NCBI GenBank assembly: GCA_001564135.1
Contig: LKNH01000114.1
Span: forward strand, 1 to 8,027
Direction of reading: 5' to 3'
Length of the DNA: 8,027 nt
From: Halobacteriaceae archaeon Tc-Br11_E2g27
Lineage (GTDB): Archaea; Halobacteriota; Halobacteria; Halobacteriales; Haloarculaceae
How positions within the stretch are numbered: position 1 is the first letter of the stretch; every line of letters begins with the position of its first letter. The position numbers and the translations under genes are program-made. Of the stretch, positions 1-5,095 are shown piece by piece. Below the pieces are notes generated by a model. That model made no database searches. It saw nothing but the letters and a program-made list of their open reading frames with translations, and was not told where the DNA came from.

Positions 1-556
1 ATCTCCGACGAAAGATGAGTTCCTTGATGGTGAGTATCTACACCACGAGCTCCAGGACCTTGTTCTTGGGAAATTCGACGTTTCCTATACGGACGAATCC
101 GGACTGCACGACCTTGTCGACAGGGCAAGCGAGGTGCTCGCCGAACACGAGATGCTCGAAGACAAGCAGGTGATGGAAGAGTTTTTCGAGGAACTTCACG
201 ATGGCGAACGCGCCACCTACGGTTTCGAGCCAACGCGTGAGAACCTGATGATGGGTGCGGTCGACCGTCTGCTCATCAGCGAGGACCTCCGCAAAGACGT
301 AATCATCTATGATTGTGGTGGGCGCAAAGAGTTCGAATTTATCGATAAAGGCGACTCAATTCCGGAACACACCTGTTCAAACGGCGAGACGGTATCCGAC
401 GGCGAGCGTGAGGATGCCATCGACCACCTGATGGAGCTTGCTGACCAGCGCGGAAGCGAAACGGTCTTCGTCTCGACTGATTTCGAAAAGGGCGAACAGC
501 TACTGACGGCCTTCGGTGGCGTTGCTGGACTGTTGCGATATTCGACAGGCGTCTAA
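1..556 (+). CDS. prf1: Peptide chain release factor aRF1, C-terminal part (5' truncated)
   Basis: Class-1 release factor that recognises stop codons in the ribosomal A site and triggers peptide release with aRF3/ABCE1-type partners. The frame is open from base 2, giving 184 visible codons. The visible part starts with SPTKDEFLDGEYLHHELQ, the segment that follows the GGQ loop in domain 2; GGQ itself and the NIKS domain lie before the window. Domain 3 follows, with the family-typical run FDVSYTDESGLHDLVD and later GFEPTRENLMMGAVDRLLIS. It ends with the conserved FGGVAGLLRY near the C-terminus. In the domain-3 minidomain I see only two cysteines (in DCGG and HTCSNG) instead of two CxxC pairs, so a zinc ribbon there appears degenerate. 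The GTG at 134 is internal, not a start. The gene converges on the DoxX-like gene 18 bp downstream. Family assignment is secure. Confidence 0.95.
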   Translation, partial: SPTKDEFLDGEYLHHELQDLVLGKFDVSYTDESGLHDLVDRASEVLAEHEMLEDKQVMEEFFEELHDGERATYGFEPTRENLMMGAVDRLLISEDLRKDVIIYDCGGRKEFEFIDKGDSIPEHTCSNGETVSDGEREDAIDHLMELADQRGSETVFVSTDFEKGEQLLTAFGGVAGLLRYSTGV

Positions 557-560
557 CGGC

Positions 561-569
561 TCTGTTTTT
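561..569 (+). terminator. T-tract terminator of prf1
   Basis: A T5 run (565-569, within TCTGTTTTTG) follows the prf1 stop codon by eight bases, in the gap before the convergent gene. Archaeal termination usually needs only an oligo-T stretch in the non-template strand. No strong hairpin precedes it, so this rests on position and the T run alone. Confidence 0.4.
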
Positions 570-574
570 GTTGG

Positions 575-1051
575 TCACCGGTCTTCGCTTCGTACCGTCC
601 CGCCAATCACCAGTGCAGCGCCGATGATGACGAGATTTTTGACGATATACTGTCCCTCGACCGTAAGCCCATAGGGAAACGTCGTAAAGACGACTTCTGG
701 AAGAATGACGATGGGGAGAAACGTCCCCGGAAGTTGCAAAAAGAGAAGCAAAATCCCGACTCGGATGAGTGGGCGATAAAGGAGACAGAGCCCAATAATG
801 ACTTCCCAGACACCGAGAATGGGGATAAACTGCGATGGTGAAATCACATACACAGTCGCAGCGATGAGCGGTTCCGCCGGCGAGAGACCAACCACTTTGA
901 GCAGTCCAAACCAGATAAAAACGATGCCGATAGCCGCCCGAAGGACGGGAACGCTCCAGCGGTCCATCTGTTCAATAATGAGTGAATCGACACGGTCCAG
1001 CTGCCGTCGCCCCCTTTGTACCAATTCGGCGGTAGACTGTTCACTTGCCAT
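575..1051 (-). CDS. DoxX/YkgB-like four-helix membrane protein
   Basis: A 158-residue integral membrane protein. After a charged cytoplasmic N-terminus (about residues 1-33) come four predicted helices at roughly 34-55, 76-92, 95-117 and 135-153. The first, with AAIGIVFIWFGLLKVVG, and the last segment, with LTVEGQYIVKNLVIIGAALV, match the pattern of the DoxX/DoxD and DUF417 (YkgB) superfamily. Some members work with quinones or thiosulfate oxidation, but most are uncharacterised, so no substrate is assigned. The ATG at 1051 is the only start that keeps the hydrophilic N-terminus. No Shine-Dalgarno sequence is visible before it, which would suit a leaderless transcript. It is divergent from hjc across 122 bp and convergent with prf1. 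It lies 1.7 kb from the YeeE/YedE pair, on the other strand, so a sulfur link is only speculation. Confidence 0.75.
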   Translation of the reverse strand: MASEQSTAELVQRGRRQLDRVDSLIIEQMDRWSVPVLRAAIGIVFIWFGLLKVVGLSPAEPLIAATVYVISPSQFIPILGVWEVIIGLCLLYRPLIRVGILLLFLQLPGTFLPIVILPEVVFTTFPYGLTVEGQYIVKNLVIIGAALVIGGTVRSEDR

Positions 1052-1155
1052 GACAACAGCGTTGCAACTGGAGACGGCAAAGTCTTCTTACGGGTTACGT
1101 CCCAGTCTGTTTGCTCCCGTTATCCAGCAGGAGTCCAAACAGCTAACATCGCTGC

Positions 1156-1163
1156 GGCGGTGA
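1156..1163 (+). promoter_or_regulatory. Shine-Dalgarno site of hjc
   Basis: GGCGGTGA matches the haloarchaeal anti-Shine-Dalgarno target GGAGGTGA at seven of eight positions and ends 10 bases before the ATG at 1174. It supports that start and implies a leadered mRNA. No convincing TATA box was found in the 122-bp gap. Confidence 0.5.
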
Positions 1164-1173
1164 GTATCGGTAG

Positions 1174-1701
1174 ATGTCGAACGCGAAAGGCGACCGACGC
1201 GAGCGCGAGCTCGTGAACAAACTTGATGAGGCTGGCTTTGCGGTAATGCGCGCCCCTGCAAGCGGGAGTGCAACGGAGCGGGAGCTCCCCGATGTGCTAG
1301 CTGGCGATGGAACGGATTTCTTTGCTATCGAGGCGAAATCCTCTGCTGGTGACCCCATCTATCTCACTGGAGAGGAGGTCTACTCGCTCGTATACTTTTC
1401 ACAGAACTTCGGTGCGAAACCCCGGATTGGTGTCCGGTTTGACCGCGAGGACTGGTACTTTTTCCATCCGGATGACCTCTATCAAACCGACGGCGGGAAC
1501 TACCGCGTCAAAAAAGAGACGGCGCTCGCCGATGGCGTTGATTTCACGGAGTTCGTCGGCCACTCGGAGAAAGTAACGCTGGAAGAGGCTGCCCAACAGA
1601 GCGGAGAGCAAGACAAGGACCGGGAAGACATCCGGAAGGTACTGGAAGCAGTCGAACGTGGGGACCTCTCCATCGAAGATGGCGTTGAGATGCTCCGATA
1701 G
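1174..1701 (+). CDS. hjc: Holliday junction resolvase Hjc
   Basis: Archaeal structure-selective endonuclease that cuts four-way DNA junctions in recombination and fork repair; it acts as a homodimer and needs Mg2+. The nuclease core fills about residues 1-115. By alignment from memory with the Sulfolobus enzyme, the catalytic set is E10 (in RRERELV), S30 (RAPASGS), D40 (LPDVLAG), and E53 and K55 (IEAKSS), so the active site looks intact. The protein is 175 residues, longer than the roughly 120-145 usual for the family. The extra C-terminal part has an acidic, Gln-rich linker (about 130-150) and then RKVLEAVERGDLSIEDGVEM, which resembles the short helical hairpin of SHOCT-like tails. The start is supported by a Shine-Dalgarno site 10 bases upstream. 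It is followed after 49 bp by the beta-propeller gene, with no evident functional link. Confidence 0.93.
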   Translation: MSNAKGDRRERELVNKLDEAGFAVMRAPASGSATERELPDVLAGDGTDFFAIEAKSSAGDPIYLTGEEVYSLVYFSQNFGAKPRIGVRFDREDWYFFHPDDLYQTDGGNYRVKKETALADGVDFTEFVGHSEKVTLEEAAQQSGEQDKDREDIRKVLEAVERGDLSIEDGVEMLR

Positions 1702-1718
1702 ACGTACCGAATCTATGG

Positions 1719-1726
1719 ACTTTTTG
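1719..1726 (+). promoter_or_regulatory. T-rich stretch between hjc and the propeller gene (terminator or TATA)
   Basis: ACTTTTTG carries a T5 run about 20 bases past the hjc stop and 25-31 bases before the ATG at 1751. That placement fits either an oligo-T terminator of hjc or the TATA box of a leaderless propeller transcript. The sequence does not decide between them. Confidence 0.3.
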
Positions 1727-1750
1727 CGGCTGCTCTCCCCACACTAAGAT

Positions 1751-2668
1751 ATGTCTGATAGCCTCATTGTGCTCAACAAGGATTCGGATACCGTCTCGTA
1801 TATCGACCCTGAGACGGGTGAAACAACCGCCGTCGTTGAGACGGACTTTAACCCACACGAAGTTGTCATCTCTCCTGATGGCTCGAAATCGTTCGTCACG
1901 TGCTCGCTGGGCAACGCGTTGAACGTCATCGACAACGACACTCACGAGGTCACCGAGCGATTTGAACACGACCTTTTTGATTTCCCACACGGGGTTGCTA
2001 TCCGGGAGTCAGCAAACGAACTCTGGCTGGTTTCAACCTACAGCAGTCAGGTATTTATTTTCGATATCGATACCGTCGAACTGCTTGAGACGTTCCCAAC
2101 GTATCAGGATAAATCACACATGGTGACGCTCTCTCCCGATGAATCACGTGCGTATTTCACAAACATCGGAAGCGACAACGTGACCGTCGTCGATTGCGAA
2201 GAGCGCGCGATTGTCGCCGACCCCCCAGTCGGCGAGGAGCCGGAAGGAATTGGTGTCGACCCGGATACTGGCGATATTCTCGTCGCCAACCAGGAGGATG
2301 GCATGCTTTCCGTACTTGACCCGGTTTCGCTTGAGCAGTCAAACCGAGCACTCCTCGGGGAGACGCCGATTCGTGTTGTCCTCTCGCCGGATGGTCGGTA
2401 CGCGTTCGTTCCGAACCGCGAGTCAAATGATGTGTCCGTTATCGACACCGAGCACGTCCGAAACGGCGAGCAACGACCGTGGGAAATCGCGCGTATTCCG
2501 GTCGGTATCTGGCCGGGTGGGACCGTCTTCGACCCTGATGGAACCAATGCATACGTTGCCAACAACAAAACGAACGACGTGTCGGTGCTCAATGTCGAAA
2601 GTTTCACTGAAATTGAACGGTTTGACACAGAACTGCATCCCGATGGGATAGCGTATCTGTCCCGATAA
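1751..2668 (+). CDS. Cytoplasmic seven-bladed YVTN/YncE-type beta-propeller protein
   Basis: A 305-residue protein made almost wholly of YVTN-family beta-propeller repeats. I count seven blades, each with the pattern (A/T)-N-x-x-(S/D)-x-x-(V/I)-x-V-(I/L)-D and then SPDG or DPDG, for example YVANNKTNDVSVLNV in blade 7 and FVPNRESNDVSVIDT in blade 6. Blade starts fall near residues 3, 45, 88, 132, 174, 215 and 264. There is no signal peptide, Tat motif (RR) or lipobox, so unlike E. coli YncE, which is periplasmic, this protein should be cytoplasmic. Related propellers include lactonase-like enzymes and protein or ligand scaffolds; I see no diagnostic catalytic residues and assign no reaction. 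It starts 49 bp after hjc and ends 87 bp before the permease genes on the same strand. Confidence 0.8.
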   Translation: MSDSLIVLNKDSDTVSYIDPETGETTAVVETDFNPHEVVISPDGSKSFVTCSLGNALNVIDNDTHEVTERFEHDLFDFPHGVAIRESANELWLVSTYSSQVFIFDIDTVELLETFPTYQDKSHMVTLSPDESRAYFTNIGSDNVTVVDCEERAIVADPPVGEEPEGIGVDPDTGDILVANQEDGMLSVLDPVSLEQSNRALLGETPIRVVLSPDGRYAFVPNRESNDVSVIDTEHVRNGEQRPWEIARIPVGIWPGGTVFDPDGTNAYVANNKTNDVSVLNVESFTEIERFDTELHPDGIAYLSR

Positions 2669-2755
2669 CGACCGGTTTTAGCCACGCCGTCGTAGAGACC
2701 GGCAACATCCGCTGTATGCGCTGTGTTTTGGTAGCTCCAACTCAGAGAGAAGGGC

Positions 2756-3256
2756 ATGTTAGAACCACTGCTGTTTGTCACCTTTGAGGAGCTGTTTCCT
2801 CGGGGCATCGAGCAGTATCTGCTTGGGGGATTGCTCATCGGACTCGGGACTGCCGTCATTTACGTTGGGACAGGCATCCACGCGGGTGCAAGCACGTTTC
2901 TCGAAACAACGCTCTCGTACGGCTCAAAGCTCTCGCGCTTCCAGCAACCACGATTTATCGCCTCACGTGACTGGCGCGTCGTGTTTGTGCTGGGAATCGT
3001 CGCCGGAGCGGCAGCCTACGCTATCGTCGCCGGTGAGTTCTACTGGCTAACTGGCGTTGACCCATGGCGTCTGTTTCTCGGTGGCATCCTCGTCGGTGTC
3101 GGTACACGACTCGGTAAGGGGTGTACATCCGGTCACGGCGTCTGTGGGGTAAGCTCGGGTTCAGGTGTTTCAATTCTGAACGTGATTATCTTCATGGCAA
3201 TCGCCATCCTCGTCGCACACCTGCTGGTTGCGGCAGGGCTGGGGGTGAGCGCATGA
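2756..3256 (+). CDS. YeeE/YedE (TsuA-like) sulfur-compound permease, N-terminal-half protein
   Basis: A 166-residue membrane protein of the YeeE/YedE (DUF395) family, whose TsuA members import thiosulfate. Predicted helices lie near residues 21-40, 74-94, 104-118 and 139-163. The hallmark GKGCTSGHGVCGVS (about 120-133, with C123 and C130) is intact; in characterised relatives the conserved Cys residues line the substrate path. A second family-like motif, GIHAGAST, sits at 40-47. The protein is about half the length of one-piece family members and is completed by the next gene, which overlaps it by four bases (ATGA), implying translational coupling and a heteromeric transporter. The ATG at 2756 places a short N-terminus before the first helix. 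In other archaea this pair often accompanies sulfurtransferases or persulfide dioxygenase; none is visible here. Confidence 0.88.
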   Translation: MLEPLLFVTFEELFPRGIEQYLLGGLLIGLGTAVIYVGTGIHAGASTFLETTLSYGSKLSRFQQPRFIASRDWRVVFVLGIVAGAAAYAIVAGEFYWLTGVDPWRLFLGGILVGVGTRLGKGCTSGHGVCGVSSGSGVSILNVIIFMAIAILVAHLLVAAGLGVSA

Positions 3257-3732
3257 GCGGCGCTGGCGTCGTTGCTGAACACGAAGACCATCCCCTCTTT
3301 TTGCCTCTTGTCTTTCTCGGGGGGTTCATCTTCGGTATCGGACTCGCAGTTAGTCAGATGGCCCGTCCAGAGATTGTCCTCGAATTCCTGCAGTTCGATG
3401 ACTTTGGCCTCCTGTTCGTGATGGGCGGGGCAGCAGCGGTCACCGGTATCACGTTTTGGGGGCTCACGCTGTCCGGGCGGAGCGCACCGATGACTGGCTA
3501 CCGGTTCGGACGGCGACTGAAAGCCATGGACAGAGACGTGGTTATCGGCGGTGGCATCTTTGGCGTCGGCTGGGGTATTTCGGGAATCTGTCCTGGTGCA
3601 GCCTACGCGAGCCTCGGTATCGGGAACGTCATCATCCTCTACGGGATTGGCGGGATGTTCATCGGCGCGTATCTGCAGGGCTATCTCCGAGAACTGCGAA
3701 CGACATCGGAACGCCCAGTCACATCGGATTGA
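3253..3732 (+). CDS. YeeE/YedE-family permease, C-terminal-half protein (DUF6691-like)
   Basis: A 159-residue membrane protein, the second half of the split sulfur-compound transporter. Helices lie near residues 16-35, 51-72, 96-118 and 124-142. Motifs typical of this half are LGGFIFGIGLAVSQMARPE (22-40) and GVGWGISGICPGAA (104-117), with C113 in the position conserved in the family. The ATG at 3253 overlaps the stop of the upstream gene (ATGA). The same frame is open further left, to an ATG at 3121, but that stretch runs inside the upstream gene's conserved C-terminal half and has no family similarity, so the coupled start is preferred. The pair should form one transporter in the cytoplasmic membrane, most likely for thiosulfate or a related sulfur compound; the exact substrate is inferred from the family. 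Confidence 0.87.
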   Translation: MSGAGVVAEHEDHPLFLPLVFLGGFIFGIGLAVSQMARPEIVLEFLQFDDFGLLFVMGGAAAVTGITFWGLTLSGRSAPMTGYRFGRRLKAMDRDVVIGGGIFGVGWGISGICPGAAYASLGIGNVIILYGIGGMFIGAYLQGYLRELRTTSERPVTSD

Positions 3733-3773
3733 AAACAGCGGGAGACAGAAATCAGTAGTCGGCCGCGCTGTCG

Positions 3774-4211
3774 TTACTCTGGGACGACACGGGCGAACGC
3801 AACGTTTTCTTTGACCTGCTCGATTTCGACTGTCGGTTCGTCACCTGGCTGTGCACCGGGGACGATGACGACGTAGCCACGTTCGACTTTGGCGATGCCG
3901 TCACCCTGGTCGCCGACAGATTCGATGGCGACCTCTCGAACCTCGCCCTCGTCGACTGGCGGTGCTGGTGGGCCGGGTTCGCGGTCAGCCTGTGAGAGTG
4001 TCGTTTCACCGGCTGATTCGACTGGGGCAGCTTCCTCCGCTGGAGCAGGCTCGCCGCTTACCTGTGGCAAAATCGCAACACGATAGGTCTCTCCGGCTGT
4101 TGCAGCCTCGTGTTCAATTTCGGATTTCGGTACCTCGATAACGTAACTATCCTCACGTTCTTCAACTGTCGCAGTGAACAAACTTCTCAATGAATCCGGA
4201 ATCTCAACCAT
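3774..4211 (-). CDS. TRAM-domain RNA-binding protein with N-terminal accessory domain
   Basis: A 145-residue protein. The C-terminal part (about 86-145) is a TRAM domain, a five-stranded RNA-binding barrel, recognised by DEGEVREVAIESVGDQGDGI and the later RGYVVIVPGAQPGDEPTVEI. Free-standing archaeal TRAM proteins act as RNA chaperones or regulators of cold response and of transcript fate. The N-terminal 50 residues (starting MVEIPDSLRSLFTATVEE) form a separate short domain that I recall only from haloarchaeal TRAM proteins and whose role is unknown. The two are joined by a low-complexity Pro/Ala/Glu linker (about 52-86) that is probably disordered. The gene converges on the permease pair across 41 bp and has an AT-rich promoter-like site 33-40 bases upstream. 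TRAM identity is firm; the cellular target is unknown. Confidence 0.87.
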   Translation of the reverse strand: MVEIPDSLRSLFTATVEEREDSYVIEVPKSEIEHEAATAGETYRVAILPQVSGEPAPAEEAAPVESAGETTLSQADREPGPPAPPVDEGEVREVAIESVGDQGDGIAKVERGYVVIVPGAQPGDEPTVEIEQVKENVAFARVVPE

Positions 4212-4242
4212 ATGTGGTAGTTCGACAATAGGATGCTGCCCT

Positions 4243-4252
4243 CATTAATATC
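4243..4252 (-). promoter_or_regulatory. Putative TATA box of the TRAM gene
   Basis: Read on the minus strand, GATATTAATG (centre near 4247) is an AT-rich TATA-like block about 36 bases before the ATG at 4211. With the usual 25-27-base distance, transcription would begin near 4220, giving a very short leader. There is no purine-rich BRE upstream, where the sequence is ATACCCCC, so confidence is modest. Confidence 0.4.
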
Positions 4253-4280
4253 GGGGGTATCGCTGAGATTCGCCAATCTA

Positions 4281-4292
4281 TATTAAAAAATC
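4281..4292 (-). terminator. Oligo-T terminator of the zinc-ribbon gene
   Basis: On the minus strand, GATTTTTTAATA contains a T6 run (plus-strand A6 at 4285-4290) about 28 bases past the stop codon at 4318. This is the longest T run in the 106-bp gap and a good match to an archaeal intrinsic terminator. It separates this gene from the downstream TRAM gene. Confidence 0.5.
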
Positions 4293-4317
4293 AACACATC
4301 TCCCTATATGACACGTC

Positions 4318-4836
4318 TCAGAGTAATCGGTATGTTCCCCGGTGTTCGCTCGCCGCCCCTGTTTGGACGAGTTTCGTGAGTGCTTGTTTCGTGTAGGTTT
4401 CGGGAACGCCGTGCTCGCTGGCATAGGAAACGACAGCCGACTCATCGGGCTGGTCAAGCTCTCGCAGTGCGGCTTTCACTATCTCCTTGCGGCTCTGTGA
4501 ACCCCCGCCTTCGAACCTATCCACTGCATCGGAAACGGCATCCGTATCGACGCCCGAGGCTTCGAGATACGTTTCGTCATCGATGCCGGAATCGTCGACG
4601 AGTTCCTCTAGCTCTGCAAACGTGCCTACGTCGGCAAACGCCTCGTCGTGGTCGCTCCGTGCGGCGAGCATCGAGGCTCGGACGTCGCGAGCGTGATTTT
4701 CGTCTTCCGTCGTCACGAACTTCCGCCGCTTTTTATATTTTCGCGTGCGCCCACACCGTGGACACTGCGTGCTGTCTGGTCTCCCTTCAATAATCCACAG
4801 TGCGTGACAGTTGTCACAGCCGACGACCGCGTACAT
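4318..4836 (-). CDS. Zinc-ribbon plus winged-helix protein (DUF5817-like)
   Basis: A 172-residue protein resembling the haloarchaeal DUF5817 family. An N-terminal zinc ribbon begins MYAVVGCDNCHALWIIEGRP, with CxxC pairs at C7/C10 and C25/C28. A basic stretch (about 31-39) and a charged helical middle follow. The C-terminal 60 residues, from SRKEIVKAALRELDQPDESA to EHRGTYRLL, look like a winged helix. The architecture suggests nucleic-acid binding, but no function is known to me. The frame is open for 36 more codons (to an ATG at 4944), but family members start at MYAVVGC. The minus strand also has GGAG (4844-4841) four bases before the ATG at 4836, which fixes the start. A weak TATA-like block (AAACTAT, about 4876-4882) lies upstream. 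The 86-bp inverted-repeat element lies 118 bp upstream of the start, between this gene and the end of the GTPase gene. Confidence 0.82.
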   Translation of the reverse strand: MYAVVGCDNCHALWIIEGRPDSTQCPRCGRTRKYKKRRKFVTTEDENHARDVRASMLAARSDHDEAFADVGTFAELEELVDDSGIDDETYLEASGVDTDAVSDAVDRFEGGGSQSRKEIVKAALRELDQPDESAVVSYASEHGVPETYTKQALTKLVQTGAASEHRGTYRLL

Positions 4837-4840
4837 ACCA

Positions 4841-4844
4841 CTCC
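4841..4844 (-). promoter_or_regulatory. Shine-Dalgarno site deciding the zinc-ribbon gene start
   Basis: GGAG followed by TGGT and then ATG on the minus strand. It favours the start at 4836 over the longer open frame that reaches 4944. Confidence 0.5.
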
Positions 4845-4953
4845 GTATGGCGGCTTGGTATCTATGTTCTTGGGATAGTTTGTATTCCGCTCTGATACTG
4901 CCGGACGTAACTTCGGTACCATACTCGTCACACCGGGATGGCAAGATTGTCCA

Positions 4954-5039
4954 CTATAGTAGCCACTGAAAGTCAGTGAACACCCGATCGCAGGACAGCT
5001 GTGCGATCGGTGTGTAAATCGTTTCAGTTGTTACTATAG
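4954..5039. repeat. 86-bp full-length inverted repeat (MITE-like or foldback element)
   Basis: The outer ends are CTATAGTAGCCACTGAAA (4954-4971) and, reading inward on the other strand from 5039, CTATAGTAACAACTGAAA, which match at 16 of 18 positions. The inner ends CCGATCGCA (4984-4992) and TGCGATCGG (5002-5010) pair perfectly over nine bases around a nine-base loop that includes half of the palindrome ACAGCTGT (4995-5002). Overall about 29 of 39 bases pair, so a single strand could fold end to end. The left arm also holds its own hairpin, CACTGA-AAG-TCAGTG (4964-4978), absent from the right arm. There is no open reading frame inside and no obvious target-site duplication at the edges. It fits a miniature inverted-repeat element or a degraded insertion-sequence remnant. 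I cannot name the parent family. It could also act as a terminator for the GTPase gene. Confidence 0.6.
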
Positions 5040-5095
5040 CTTCCGTCCAGTAGTATGAGCATACGAGGACAAGAGATTGTAGTGACCTGCGAGGC

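Noticed and set aside
1054..1068. GTTGCAAC palindrome and CAAC-AGC-GTTG repeat before the DoxX-like gene
   Set aside because: Arms of four bases are expected by chance in a gap of this size, and no promoter element aligns with them.
2104..2859. 251-codon open frame on the minus strand
   Set aside because: Antisense to the propeller gene; Ser/Arg/Thr-rich composition typical of a shadow frame, with no motif.
3121..3252. Upstream extension of the second permease half
   Set aside because: It runs out of frame through the conserved GCTSGHGVCG region of the first permease gene and lacks hydrophobic or family features.
575..3732. Single sulfur-metabolism cluster joining the DoxX-like protein, propeller and YeeE/YedE pair
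   Set aside because: The DoxX-like gene is on the opposite strand, hjc intervenes, and DoxX-family membership alone does not imply sulfur chemistry.
4837..4944. In-frame 36-codon N-terminal extension of the zinc-ribbon protein
   Set aside because: The related family begins MYAVVGC; GGAG lies four bases before the ATG at 4836, and the extension has no recognisable domain.
5053..5064. GTATG-AG-CATAC as terminator hairpin of the GTPase gene
   Set aside because: A two-base loop is too tight for a stable hairpin, and no T tract follows on the minus strand.
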